Part shown: positions 21,274 through 29,835 of the stretch, piece by piece
How positions within the stretch are numbered: position 1 is the stretch's first letter
Layout: each line of letters begins with the position of its first letter
IMG/VR virus record: IMGVR_UViG_3300029892_000009
Coordinates: 1-39,884 of that record
DNA from: a virus
DNA: 39,884 bases
Strand: one strand, 5' to 3'
Made by a program: the position numbers and the translations under genes
The notes under the pieces: model-generated
The model's input: the letters and a program-made list of their open reading frames with translations, nothing else
What the model was told of the DNA's origin: nothing
Databases searched by the model: none

Positions 21274-23055
21274 TTAACTTACACCTCTATCCGATGCAGG
21301 CAAAAAGCCAACTTCCAGCATCCTCAATTCAAATGTTTCATTCATTCCATTGTTACGAAAACGAAACCTTATCTGCGGAGAGTTCACTTCCATATCATAG
21401 TTTTGCAGTGCCCACTCATTTGTCAGCGGAAATATCTTTTCTGGACTCCAAGTGTCACCAGAATCAGTGCTGTATGAGACACCAACGCTGTTCCCAAACG
21501 CTTCGAAATTAAGTTCCATCCAGTTTGTCAATTCTCTTCTATAACCGTCGCCAACCAGAAAGTCTTTTGTTTGCCACCAACCATCTATTGCTATGCCAGA
21601 CAAATTGTGCTTCAATGCATCACCTTTATACACACGACCACTTGTGTCACCAAACAAATTGAGAGGAGCAAGTGCAAGCAGTGCACTGTCGTCCCATCTA
21701 ATAGTGCAACTATCCCAAGTCATAGTCATCTCATTCCAAGTAGGTGCACTCTTCGTCTCATAATAACCGCACCCAGTGAAAGAACGAGAACCTCTGCTCC
21801 AACTCCCATTTTTTAAGTTATATATGAAGAGAGCGTTGGGTATTGAACTTCCAGCAATCGGCACAAACAAATATATTTCCTCTGTCTCTTCCACATATAG
21901 CATAAAGGAGCGGCAAATGTATTCTGGAGTTATAAGTCTAAATAATTCTTCTCTTATCCCATTCGCTATTCCTTCAGCACTCCTTCCACCTTTATAACTA
22001 TACACATTATCCCAACCAAGAAAAACATGTTCTTCACCTAAGTTAATTACTGCACGAGGAGCTGCCAAACCAACACCAGACAGGCGTGCGTCAAAAGTAA
22101 ATGGTTCGGTGACATCTGCCTTGTATTCCATCAATGCAATAGTGCGTTCACCATACACCGCCACATAATTTCCAATCTTTTCTGCACCTTGTATGAAGTC
22201 AACACCAAGTACGCCAATTAAATCAACATATCCGCTCCCTGTGCCAGTCCAATCCTCTGGGTTTGCCACTACTGACCAACGCACCCTTTGTGGGTATGCT
22301 GTTCCTCCATCAACTACATGAAACAGACAAAGGCGTTCACCATACTTAAGTATCTTCTTTGCTTTATGAGTGGATGCACCACCCAATAAAGAAACTGTTG
22401 TAGCAGTCATATCCCACTTGTAAATGTTATCAACGTAGTTGCAAAAGATGTACAGGTCATTCATTGTCTCACTGCTATAAGCATGGTCCTCATCGCCAGT
22501 AAACAACCTACGTATGCAGTATGATTGACCTATTGCACTTGCTTCTGTGTATGTGGCAGTCAATGTTATTTGTGTCTCGCTGTCTACGGTTTGAACTGTA
22601 TACCACACACTAATCAATTTAGGGTCAGTGTTACCAACACCAAACTTATCCCCTACCTTTATTCCCGCAGTTACCCAAGAAGTGCCTGTGCCAGTCACCA
22701 CAGCACTTCCATTCGTCACAGCTACTGTGCCCGTGGTATAACACAATGTGAGGAGGTCAAATTTGTTGGTCACTGTATTATAACAATACACATCTCTAAT
22801 TGAGTGGCACACCAACTTTTCCGACCCATCACTTTTGTAAAACTGGTCCAAATGCATTACCGTTCCATTCAACGGGTATGTGTTGGTCTGTGCAAAAATG
22901 GATGTGCCCCTTGCCTTGCTTATTTTACCTTCCCTGAATACGACTTCATTGCAAGCAGGTGTGTTTGCTTCAGGGATTAGTGTTGATGCAAGGTCATACT
23001 TCAAACCTTCGATTGGCGCATATATTTTGTGGTATTGTCTTCGTCTTGTTGGCAT
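21274..23055 (-). CDS. Tail nozzle/stabilisation protein, beta-propeller (P22 gp10-like)
   Basis: 593 residues with repeated propeller-blade-like strands: N-terminal PIEGLKYDLASTLIPEANTP, then LDQFYKSDGSEKLVCHSIRD, TMNDLYIFCNYVDNIYKWD, GERLCLFHVVDGG, KIGNYVAVYGERTIALMEY, HVFLGWDNVYSYKGG and LFIYNLKNGSWSRG. An embedded TGTVAVTNGSAVVTGTGTSW insertion is a common phage virion module. This layout resembles the nozzle/stabilisation proteins of P22-like and related podoviruses, which close the tail end. Next to a fibre gene and ejected proteins, it supports a podovirus-like tail. Confidence 0.7.
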   Translation of the reverse strand: MPTRRRQYHKIYAPIEGLKYDLASTLIPEANTPACNEVVFREGKISKARGTSIFAQTNTYPLNGTVMHLDQFYKSDGSEKLVCHSIRDVYCYNTVTNKFDLLTLCYTTGTVAVTNGSAVVTGTGTSWVTAGIKVGDKFGVGNTDPKLISVWYTVQTVDSETQITLTATYTEASAIGQSYCIRRLFTGDEDHAYSSETMNDLYIFCNYVDNIYKWDMTATTVSLLGGASTHKAKKILKYGERLCLFHVVDGGTAYPQRVRWSVVANPEDWTGTGSGYVDLIGVLGVDFIQGAEKIGNYVAVYGERTIALMEYKADVTEPFTFDARLSGVGLAAPRAVINLGEEHVFLGWDNVYSYKGGRSAEGIANGIREELFRLITPEYICRSFMLYVEETEEIYLFVPIAGSSIPNALFIYNLKNGSWSRGSRSFTGCGYYETKSAPTWNEMTMTWDSCTIRWDDSALLALAPLNLFGDTSGRVYKGDALKHNLSGIAIDGWWQTKDFLVGDGYRRELTNWMELNFEAFGNSVGVSYSTDSGDTWSPEKIFPLTNEWALQNYDMEVNSPQIRFRFRNNGMNETFELRMLEVGFLPASDRGVS

Positions 23056-23056
23056 T

Positions 23057-24250
23057 TTATTTTAAGATTATCTTCTTATACAACATATAATCTGGCAACT
23101 TTTCTACTATTCTTTGTTCAAGGGTTATTTCATCTTGGTTTATCATTATTTTCGCCCACTGAGGAGTTTTAATTCTTGCAATAGTTTCACCAATTGGTTC
23201 TGAAGGATACTCATTTATTTTTATTATCTCTCTTGGTTCATACTTTGGTCTTTTAGTATCATCAATTAAGCATTGCTCATTTATTAGGGACAATAAAGAG
23301 TTTCTTCGATTTAATTTCGTTTTTAATTGAGCAAGGATGTCATTATCTACAACTACTACTTCATACTTTTCTGGGTTATACGACCCAAATGGATGGGGTA
23401 TATCTAATTCAGTCGTTCTACTTTGATTAGCACAAGGGTGGTCTAATGCTTGATAACTACTAATAATTTGGTTTGTTTCTTTATCTACCAATAAAAATAT
23501 CCAATGGTCTTTACCTGAGGTGGTGATGTAACGTTGTTTGAAATATGAGTTTGTTCCTGAGGTGTAACCATTTGGGTAAAATCCATATTCTCCTCCTGGA
23601 AGGGTCAAAGTTACAACTAAACAGTTTTCCCCTACCGTAGCTACAACGCTGCAAAGAACAACTCGTGGCGCATAAGTTCCTCCTGATAATCTATGATGAA
23701 TGCCCCAAAAACGGTCATTTGCACCATCCATAGTCGTTGATACTTCTCCTGTTGTAGTTTTAAGTTTTGTCTGGGAGACTACGGAAGCACCAATGTTTGC
23801 TTCAACCACTGGAAAATAACTATCTACATATGCCTTTCTACTTGCTTCATTATCCGCTGTTGGGTTAGTAGCAGGTAAAACTGGAATAGAATCAAATGTC
23901 TTTACATCTGCGATTGTCTGAGCACCGCTCAGTCGAACAAATCCTGCAAATTCTGCGGTTATGTCAGTCCAGCTCCCTGCAGTCTTACAATGATACAACT
24001 TATATGTGTCAGTAGCATAATAGAGTTGATTTAGTTTAGGTGAAGCAGGTTTGGTTGCATCTGTGCCTGATTGTATTCTTGCCGAACCATCTTTGTGCAA
24101 CCCATCATCAGTAACATTGACATTCCAAATGTGCTCAAGTGCTAACCTTTCTCTGATATCAACCTTCGTGGCTCGTATTTCATCATCCCCTTCACTAACA
24201 TAATCAGGTCCTGCAGGTTTAGTTTCATCCCAAGCTCTTGTTGCTGCCAT
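23057..24250 (-). CDS. Tail fibre/appendage protein
   Basis: GGAAGGTGACAT precedes the ATG; 397 residues. The N-terminus (ATRAWDETKPAGPDYVSEGD then DDEIRATKVDIRERLALEH) is a recognisable phage fibre attachment segment, followed by YYATDTYKLYHCKTAGSW, a module frequent in fibres, and ADNEASRKAYVDSYF. The C-terminal third (HWIFLLVDKETNQIISSYQA onwards) is of a different character and may be the receptor-binding or chaperone-like part. Confidence 0.75.
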   Translation of the reverse strand: MAATRAWDETKPAGPDYVSEGDDEIRATKVDIRERLALEHIWNVNVTDDGLHKDGSARIQSGTDATKPASPKLNQLYYATDTYKLYHCKTAGSWTDITAEFAGFVRLSGAQTIADVKTFDSIPVLPATNPTADNEASRKAYVDSYFPVVEANIGASVVSQTKLKTTTGEVSTTMDGANDRFWGIHHRLSGGTYAPRVVLCSVVATVGENCLVVTLTLPGGEYGFYPNGYTSGTNSYFKQRYITTSGKDHWIFLLVDKETNQIISSYQALDHPCANQSRTTELDIPHPFGSYNPEKYEVVVVDNDILAQLKTKLNRRNSLLSLINEQCLIDDTKRPKYEPREIIKINEYPSEPIGETIARIKTPQWAKIMINQDEITLEQRIVEKLPDYMLYKKIILK

Positions 24251-24253
24251 ATG

Positions 24254-24499
24254 TCACCTTCCTTTGTCCATTGCATTTAGCAATGTTTCTATTCTTGTTA
24301 GACGTTTCTCCATCAACACTTCTACTTGTTTGTGTTCCTTTAAATGATTTACGAAATGCTCTTTTATCTCCTTGATGTCTGATTGTAATGTTGAGATGTT
24401 TGTTTGCATCATCGTCAACATATATAACATAATAGTTATCAAAATGGGAGTAATGAAGCGAAACAGAATACCAAAATTATTTACCTTTTCTTTGTTCAT
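24254..24499 (-). CDS. Holin-like or lysis accessory protein: membrane anchor plus coiled coil (81 aa)
   Basis: One transmembrane helix at residues about 10-28 (ILFRFITPILITIMLYMLTM), followed by a coiled coil (QTNISTLQSDIKEIKEHF; VEVLMEKRLTRIETLL). XhlA-like lysis proteins combine the same elements with the helix at the other end. It follows the holin-like gene 24633-24803, so a lysis module is likely. The ribosome binding site is weak, and a six-codon frame (MSENKT) overlaps its start by ATGA. Confidence 0.55.
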   Translation of the reverse strand: MNKEKVNNFGILFRFITPILITIMLYMLTMMQTNISTLQSDIKEIKEHFVNHLKEHKQVEVLMEKRLTRIETLLNAMDKGR

Positions 24500-24516
24500 G
24501 TCTTATTTTCTGACAT

Positions 24517-24636
24517 CTACCACCTAAAAGAGTATTTAAATCCCCAGTATTTTGTCCCTGCGGGTGTTTCACAGTAACCAATTTTCAGTCTACCACTTAA
24601 TAGTTCTTTGGTTACTACGAAAGCACCCAAGATTAC
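24517..24636 (-). other. Open -1 frame downstream of the holin-like gene, possible frameshift extension (39 codons)
   Basis: If ribosomes slip -1 on A_AAA_AAG at 24636-24642, translation continues past the holin stop for 39 residues (VILGAFVVTKELLSGRLKIG, then YCETPAGTKYWGFKYSFRW). The sequence reads like protein. The alternative is a separate frame from TTG 24630 with no ribosome binding site. A 7-bp hairpin (24610-24616 with 24573-24579) lies about 19 bases past the slip site, farther than usual for a stimulator. Confidence 0.45.
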
Positions 24637-24803
24637 TTTTTTGCAATGCCTGCTCTAAGTGTCATTGCTAAAATTGTGGTCATCAACAAGTTCCAGTTGA
24701 GTTCGCCTGTCTCTACCCAAGTAATCAAGACGCCGATGATGGTCACGATACCAACGAGATAAGTCTTTTTGCCAGCTAACACCTGTCGGATTTTGTCTAA
24801 CAT
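24633..24803 (-). CDS. Small holin-like membrane protein (56 aa)
   Basis: GTAGGAGGTGAAAAGCA precedes the ATG. The product begins MLDKIRQVLAGKKTYLVG, has one transmembrane helix (YLVGIVTIIGVLITW), a short ETGELNW link and an amphipathic second segment (LLMTTILAMTLRAGIAKK). This build, including the TLRAGIAK ending, is frequent in small phage holin-type proteins of tail/lysis regions. It would make membrane lesions at the end of infection. Its last codons form the heptamer A_AAA_AAG in the -1 slip phase directly before TAA. Confidence 0.65.
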   Translation of the reverse strand: MLDKIRQVLAGKKTYLVGIVTIIGVLITWVETGELNWNLLMTTILAMTLRAGIAKK

Positions 24804-24821
24804 TGCTTTTCACCTCCTACT

Positions 24822-25061
24822 TCAAATTGTTGATTTTTTACTTCTTTCTTCAGCAGTTTCTAACTTCAAAGACTTAATAATTTCCAATTTTTTCTCAAGT
24901 GGTGTATATTGACTACCCAACCCACTTCGCTCAACGATTTCGTCAATACATTGTCGGGCCTTGTTTTTGATTGCATTCTCTATCCACTCCTGAATTGAAA
25001 TCATATCCGTAAGCAATGCTTTTTCTTCTTCTGGTGTTAATACAATTCTATATTCTCCCAT
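24822..25061 (-). CDS. Small helical protein (79 aa) of the tail/lysis region, unknown
   Basis: AAGAAGGTAAA precedes the ATG. The product is helical throughout (TPEEEKALLTDMISIQEWIE; IDEIVERSGLGSQ; LEKKLEIIKSLKLETAEE). Proteins of similar size and composition are common beside phage fibre genes, but the role is unknown. Confidence 0.65.
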   Translation of the reverse strand: MGEYRIVLTPEEEKALLTDMISIQEWIENAIKNKARQCIDEIVERSGLGSQYTPLEKKLEIIKSLKLETAEERSKKSTI

Positions 25062-25073
25062 TTTACCTTCTTA

Positions 25074-26075
25074 TTAAAATAGTTTCGTAACTGAGAAATG
25101 GCAATTATAAAGCGTCGCATACAAATTTTTATTAGCCCCTGTCGTCTGGTAAACATACATCTCAAGATAATCACCTGCACCAAGGTGAAGCGGAATTGAG
25201 AAACCACAACTATGTTCTATTGTAGTAGCACCTGGAATTGAGAAAAAATAGACATGCGCTGCACTATTTTTATGCAGTGAAAGTCTCCAAGGCATCCCGT
25301 CGGTAGTTTCTAATCTTACTTTTAGCGTAACTAAATACTTTCCTACTTTTGTAGTTGTCCATCTATAGTTTGTAGTTGCATCAAATTCGTTTTGAGTATC
25401 ATACTCTTTACCATTTAAAACTACTTTTGTATCAGCTCCAGATGGTATAACCTGAATTACACCATTTGTAACTAAACATCCTGACTGCTTCGGTAAATCC
25501 AGAATTCCAGAAGTATGAAATCTTAATGCCTCAACTCCTGCTACTTTTCCAACGATGGTATCAGCGTCAGCAGTTTCTTCTACGTCAACTGTTGTGTCTT
25601 TATCTGCATCTCTAAGATTTCTCCATAATCTACTATCTTCTATTGCTTTTGGAGTGGTGAATTTAGTGTTATCTGTGCCTGTGTTGACATCTGTGCCTGT
25701 GGCTTTCTCTAAAACAACATCTGTTCCGCCTGGTTGGTGGTCTGCTGCGTGTGCACCAAGTCCAGCTGTGTGTTGTGCTTTTGCAGTTCCAGCTTTGTGC
25801 GTATCAAATTCTGTTTTTCTATCGTCGCAAGTGGTTTTATTTGCGCCAATCAGGTCTTTGTTTCCTTTGACTGTCTCTGTGGTCCTACCAGAACCTGCAA
25901 TTTCTGCCAATCCATCTTCTACATTCGTAGATGTGTATCTGCTTGTGTTATCTTCAATGCCAATTTGTGATGCACCTTTCCCACTCGTAGTGGAAAGCAA
26001 ATCATCAATAAGTTGATTAAAGCGTTCAGTTAAATGTTTGATTGTCTGACCTAATGGTGATTTATCAAATGCCAT
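25074..26075 (-). CDS. Tail appendage protein with C1q/TNF-like C-terminal domain
   Basis: 333 residues, SD GGAG upstream. The N-terminal half is a Thr/Gly/Asp-rich fibre-like region with phage repeats (LGAHAADHQPGGTDVV; NTGTDNTKFTTPKAIEDSR). The last 130 residues (VLNGKEYDTQNEFDATTNYR, then GKYLVTLKVRLE, LGAGDYLEMYVYQTTG, FSVTKLF) match the strand order of a C1q-like jelly roll, a trimeric receptor-binding tip seen in phage fibres. Together with 23057-24250 it gives two fibre-type genes. Confidence 0.75.
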   Translation of the reverse strand: MAFDKSPLGQTIKHLTERFNQLIDDLLSTTSGKGASQIGIEDNTSRYTSTNVEDGLAEIAGSGRTTETVKGNKDLIGANKTTCDDRKTEFDTHKAGTAKAQHTAGLGAHAADHQPGGTDVVLEKATGTDVNTGTDNTKFTTPKAIEDSRLWRNLRDADKDTTVDVEETADADTIVGKVAGVEALRFHTSGILDLPKQSGCLVTNGVIQVIPSGADTKVVLNGKEYDTQNEFDATTNYRWTTTKVGKYLVTLKVRLETTDGMPWRLSLHKNSAAHVYFFSIPGATTIEHSCGFSIPLHLGAGDYLEMYVYQTTGANKNLYATLYNCHFSVTKLF

Positions 26076-26078
26076 CTC

Positions 26079-26300
26079 TTATCTCCAATTTGGTAATCCT
26101 TCATTTGTCCACTCTTCTGTGTTATTTAGTATATTCTCTTGGTTATTAAGAAGTAATGTCGGCTCTTCATTCCACACCTTTATATTTGGTATTGTCTCAT
26201 CCCAAACTTGTGTATTTGGTGTTATTTCTGTGTGACTCGTTACTTCAGGTCCTACCTCAACCCAATTTGTTGTGTTTGGTGTTTGTTCTTCCCAATTCAT
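26079..26300 (-). CDS. Asn/Thr/Trp-rich repeat mini-protein (73 aa)
   Basis: The sequence is a set of imperfect repeats around NxxxWxExxP (NTTNWVEVGPEV; NTQVWDETIPNI; VWNEEP; EEWTNEGLPNW). No ribosome binding site is clear before ATG 26300. Similar short Trp repeat proteins are found in some tail modules and may decorate the tail. Function unknown. Confidence 0.55.
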   Translation of the reverse strand: MNWEEQTPNTTNWVEVGPEVTSHTEITPNTQVWDETIPNIKVWNEEPTLLLNNQENILNNTEEWTNEGLPNWR

Positions 26301-26322
26301 TTTATATTGAACATACGAAAAA

Positions 26323-27003
26323 TTACGGCATCGCCTTTACTAAAGGATTACTCCAATATTCACCTACTCTTTCAACTCTCGTGTCATACCCTCTTGCAAT
26401 CGGTACCCAATCTTCTGCGCTGTGGTCACTTGCCACACTTGCCAAATACAACGGCGCCACCACTTCATTCTTCCAGTATGTTGCATCTTCTATCTCACGT
26501 AAGGAGAGAAAACCAAACATTGTTGCACATGCAACAATCAATTGGTCTTTCCTAAGTAATGTACTTTCACTGCTGTCAGCAGTAAGGTCAGCTGGGTAGA
26601 CAGAACATCGCAAGTTGAGAGTGTATGCTTTGTCTGGTATGCGATACAACTCAAAGTTCACGCCATAGTCTACGTAGAATGCAGAACGTCCTTTGGTTGT
26701 TTGCTCTGGACGGGGCACTTTCTGGTCGAACTCACGAGGATGCACATATATCAACTTTCTGGAAGATGCACCATCTTGCAAGGTGAGTGAGTAAACGTCC
26801 TTCATCCGTGTGGGGAAACCATACCTTTTTTGTGCACTTACTGTTGCAGCTGTGTAGTTCTTTCTCATCTCTTCGTATGTGTGCCAATCAGCAATCAACG
26901 CCTGTCCCCAATTTATCCAAGTGTTTATTCTACTATCAGGGACGCCATCAGTTGTCCTCTTTATGTTACTTCTTACTTCTGTTCTTATCTCTGACCTTGT
27001 CAT
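26323..27003 (-). CDS. Head-tail adaptor/head completion protein (P22 gp4-like)
   Basis: ATG at 27003 follows CAAGGAGGAAAG. The 226-residue product has the adaptor pattern: an N-terminal helix starting TRSEIRTEVRSNIK, INTWINWGQALIADWHTYEE, a beta region FPTRMKDVYSLTL, and FELYRIPDKAYTLNLRC, typical of gp4/Phage adaptor proteins that bridge portal and tail. Located between head and tail genes as expected. Confidence 0.7.
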   Translation of the reverse strand: MTRSEIRTEVRSNIKRTTDGVPDSRINTWINWGQALIADWHTYEEMRKNYTAATVSAQKRYGFPTRMKDVYSLTLQDGASSRKLIYVHPREFDQKVPRPEQTTKGRSAFYVDYGVNFELYRIPDKAYTLNLRCSVYPADLTADSSESTLLRKDQLIVACATMFGFLSLREIEDATYWKNEVVAPLYLASVASDHSAEDWVPIARGYDTRVERVGEYWSNPLVKAMP

Positions 27004-27115
27004 CTTTCCTCCTTGCACTCATTTCCCTTTTTATTGCTTGTCTCAACAATTGCAGCCCTCTATCTAAATAATCTAATGAGTGTATCATCAGGCGTAGATT
27101 GCGACGTTTCTTCAT
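26966..27115 (-). CDS. Small basic protein (49 aa)
   Basis: ATGA overlap with the end of the 27112 gene; the 3' part overlaps the start of the adaptor gene in another frame. The product is Arg/Lys-rich (MKKRRNLRLMIHSLDYLDRG, then LQLLRQAIKREMSARRK). GAGAGGATGAG precedes the ATG. It fills what would otherwise be a 108-base gap. Function unknown; evidence is coupling and codon continuity only. Confidence 0.5.
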   Translation of the reverse strand: MKKRRNLRLMIHSLDYLDRGLQLLRQAIKREMSARRKDDKVRDKNRSKK

Positions 27116-27510
27116 CTCATCCTCTCAAAAATTGCTCCTGCTGTCCCTTCAGTTTTGTTGATGTGTTCACGCAACCTTTTCTCTCGTCCTCTCATTATTT
27201 CTCTTATCCTCTTACTCTCAATCTTTTCTATGTCCCCACCTGTCCTTGCATATCTACCAGGTGTTAACCACCATAAAGCACGAGTAAAGTCATCATCGGG
27301 AATCCCAAAGTCGCCTAATCTTTCCCAGTATGCATCAACAATATCATCATAAAGTTGAGTGCCTGGCACTACATCAGACCATTTCACATCTTTGAATAAA
27401 CCTTTATTTTCTTGTAAGTCACGGAGGACGACAGGTTCCAGCTGTGCATAATCACCTGTCATCCTCCCATAGTGCTCAAGCACTGCAATATACTCTTTGT
27501 TTGCAGGCAT
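27112..27510 (-). CDS. Head-region protein (132 aa), unknown
   Basis: Short N-terminal helices (NKEYIAVLEHYGRM; EPVVLRDLQENKGLF) followed by DVVPGTQLYDDIVDAYWERL, GIPDDDFTRALWWLTPGRY and a basic tail. Position after the decoration-type genes and before the adaptor suggests a minor head or connector protein. No family recognised. Confidence 0.65.
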   Translation of the reverse strand: MPANKEYIAVLEHYGRMTGDYAQLEPVVLRDLQENKGLFKDVKWSDVVPGTQLYDDIVDAYWERLGDFGIPDDDFTRALWWLTPGRYARTGGDIEKIESKRIREIMRGREKRLREHINKTEGTAGAIFERMR

Positions 27511-27511
27511 A

Positions 27512-27970
27512 TTAAATTAACCCTACTGCTATGAAACTCACACCTGTCAGCGCACTTAAGTTAGTCCCATTGGGAACTTCTGCACCCGCACCTGCTGCCA
27601 CACCAGCCACTCCAGAAATGGTGCAAGATGCTGCTGCGTGGCTGGGCATTGTTGCAGCGGTAGATGTAACTGTTGTTGCACCTGCTTCGTGGGCAAGCGC
27701 TGGGGTAGAAACTGCAAGAGTGCTTGCAATTGCTGCTCTTGGGTGTAGGACTTTTACTTTCTTGTTTGCCCTATCAAACTCGAAAAGGTAACCACCTCTT
27801 TGGTCAAATGTCATACGAAGTAGAGTCATAAATTGACCTGTTATAGCTGGTGTGAGTGGCTCACCGCCAGTTGGGTAGCTACTGTCAAAGGTAATTGTTC
27901 CTATCAGTATGCCCAAGTTGCGACTAATCCTCTCTGCGTGAGGTGTGTCGAGTGTAACTGTTAATGCCAT
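27512..27970 (-). CDS. Ala/Thr-rich virion protein (152 aa)
   Basis: GGAGGTGAAAAAAG before the ATG. The first half looks like a beta/helix structural domain (LTVTLDTPHAERISRNLGIL) ending KKVKVLHPRAAI, and the second half is an Ala/Thr/Gly-rich strand region (EAGATTVTSTAATMPSHAA). Likely a decoration or minor capsid protein. Confidence 0.65.
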   Translation of the reverse strand: MALTVTLDTPHAERISRNLGILIGTITFDSSYPTGGEPLTPAITGQFMTLLRMTFDQRGGYLFEFDRANKKVKVLHPRAAIASTLAVSTPALAHEAGATTVTSTAATMPSHAAASCTISGVAGVAAGAGAEVPNGTNLSALTGVSFIAVGLI

Positions 27971-28057
27971 CTTTTTTCACCTCCTTAGTGCCGATACTTG
28001 CCGTTTACCTAAGTTAAGTTGTGCGTGATAATGTATGCGCACCCCACATTGAGTGTG
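27971..28057. other. Gap between two virion genes with short hairpin potential
   Basis: GTGCG and CGCAC arms (about 28021-28042) can form a small hairpin. There is no U run and no promoter, so it is not a clear terminator. Confidence 0.3.
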
Positions 28058-28801
28058 TTATTCAAGTGATAGGTCAATTAAGCTATAGTCAGTGCTTGCA
28101 TTGACTTGAAGAACACGACCCCAGACGTCAGTTGTCACTGCACCTACTGGGCCACAAGCACCATCAACTGTGCCACCTAATCCAACATTCTGCCCAATCA
28201 CAATTGTTCCTTGTGTAAGAACAGCTGCAGGGCCTTTTGTCTGCATCCAGAAGAAGTTGCCTGCGGCGACATTAATGAGAGGAACTCCCGTTGCTGCACT
28301 TGTTAAACCAGCGGCTGGTGCAATTACCACACTATCATACTTGCCCTTTGTCAACGTCACTCTGCTTGTTGTTGTAAGTGCAGTCTCAAGTGCATCATAT
28401 AGTGTAACTACGAGGTTTGCACTTGCAGCTGCAGCTGGGTGTGACTTAATTCTATATGTCACGCCTTCTCCAGCTTCATTATTTACGTGCAAGTAACCAT
28501 CTGCATATTGGTTTGCTACCACTGCAGTTGCACCTAAAGTGACAGTTACTGTTGTTGTAGCAGCAGGTGCAGCAGCTGCAACTACTATATTCCTGTGGTT
28601 TGCAATTGCTACTGCTCCTTGTGTCATCTTCCCTTTTGCTAATGCAACAGCTCCATTCTTTGCATAGCGAAAGAAACGGTCACCAAGCTGCAGTAGTAAA
28701 CCAATTCTACATTTTGGCGTGCTACTTTCCTCATAAATGTCTTGACCGACAACTGTTGGCCCGACTTGTTTACCCCATACTGTTGTTCTTGGGTCTGCCA
28801 T
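28058..28801 (-). CDS. Capsid decoration/fibre-like protein (247 aa)
   Basis: AAGGAGGAAATTGAA before the ATG. N-terminal TTVWGKQVGPTVVGQDIYEE, then LGDRFFRYAKNGAVALAKGK, an Ala/Thr/Val-rich strand block and a C-terminal VDGACGPVGAVTTDVWGRVL. This is the composition of decoration proteins encoded directly after major capsid genes in many environmental phages. Confidence 0.7.
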   Translation of the reverse strand: MADPRTTVWGKQVGPTVVGQDIYEESSTPKCRIGLLLQLGDRFFRYAKNGAVALAKGKMTQGAVAIANHRNIVVAAAAPAATTTVTVTLGATAVVANQYADGYLHVNNEAGEGVTYRIKSHPAAAASANLVVTLYDALETALTTTSRVTLTKGKYDSVVIAPAAGLTSAATGVPLINVAAGNFFWMQTKGPAAVLTQGTIVIGQNVGLGGTVDGACGPVGAVTTDVWGRVLQVNASTDYSLIDLSLE

Positions 28802-28823
28802 TTCAATTTCCTCCTTCTGTATC

Positions 28824-28894
28824 CTTTACACCGCACGGAGTGTAAAGTTCAGTTAAGTGCCGTGCCACTAACACCCCATATTATTATGGAGTGT
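28824..28894 (-). other. Two tandem hairpins at the 3' end of the capsid gene
   Basis: ACACTCCATA / TATGGGGTGT (28871-28894, four-base loop, one mismatch) overlaps the capsid stop codon; CTTTACAC / GTGTAAAG (28824-28847, eight-base loop) follows. Neither has a U run. They may stabilise the capsid mRNA or be processing or attenuation sites before the decoration gene. Confidence 0.6.
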
Positions 28895-29835
28895 CAATAT
28901 TGAACAACACGCCTTGCCTCTTGCAATTACTGCACACCAAATTGCCTACTGTAACTACCTGTGCAACTCTGTCATTCGGCTGGTCTATTATTGGCTTCCA
29001 CTCGGTCATATCGAAATTAGCAATAGGGTCTGCAACCCATTGCAAAAATGCAGTATTCACAAAATACATACTATTTGCAGTAAGTGCAGGTGACCAAGTC
29101 ATTGGTCTTCCCTTGTATGCTAAATCTCCAAAACCAAGGTCAGCTAATGTCCTATCGCCAATGCGGATTTGAGCAATCTCAAGGCACTCACTCTCATAGT
29201 ATTCATAGGTGGTCTGTGAGGTAACAATCAAATCTGGGAAGCGTGTTACACCTTCACCTTGCCTTCCGCAATCGTTAAACATAGTCGACATATACTTACG
29301 TAGATTGACAGATGCACTAAGACCAGTCATATTGGTGGCATTATTTCTCCACCAAACATAAGTTGCACGGTCAATTCCTGCAACTGTCCCAGAAGTAGGA
29401 ACTTCAGCAATTATGTTACCAAATCCATCAATTGCTTTTCCAGCATCAGCAGTTCCATCTCCGAATAGCGAATTTTCTAACTTATCAATTAAACTACTTT
29501 GTAAGTTATCAATCTTCGCATTCATCATATTGATGACTGCTGCCTGACCCCTATTCTTCTGGTCATCTACAAAGTATCTAACGATGCTGCCTGCAAGGTA
29601 TTTCCAATCCCACCTTGCTACTGTGAGAGGTTGAGTGTCTGCAATTGAGATTGCATCGCCCTTTCCAAAGAACTGCACAGTCTCATTGCGTGCATATTGC
29701 AGAGGAATTTCTATCCACCTACCACCAGCTTCAGTTGTGCGTTTGCCTTTCTTTGTCAGCAAATACCATAATGGTGTTGCTGTAAAAATTTGATCGATTA
29801 TTTGTCTTCGACGCAACTGAAAGGTAGTCGTGTAC
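28884..29835 (-). CDS. Major capsid protein, exon 2 (residues 12-328 of the spliced product)
   Basis: Main part of an HK97-fold-type major capsid protein. Read from 29835 it gives YTTTFQLRRRQIIDQIFTAT, PLWYLLTKKGKR, WIEIPLQYARNETVQFFGKG, then a helix QAAVINMMNAKIDNLQSSLI, DGFGNIIAEVPTSGTV and FPDLIVTSQTTYEYYESECL, a composition typical of capsid genes of this type. A stand-alone frame would need the TTG at 29816 and lacks a ribosome binding site and the N-terminus. Joined to exon 1 (30504-30538) by removal of the intron, the frame is continuous (35 + 952 nt, 328 codons plus stop). The C-terminus has a CSNC pair. Confidence 0.85.
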
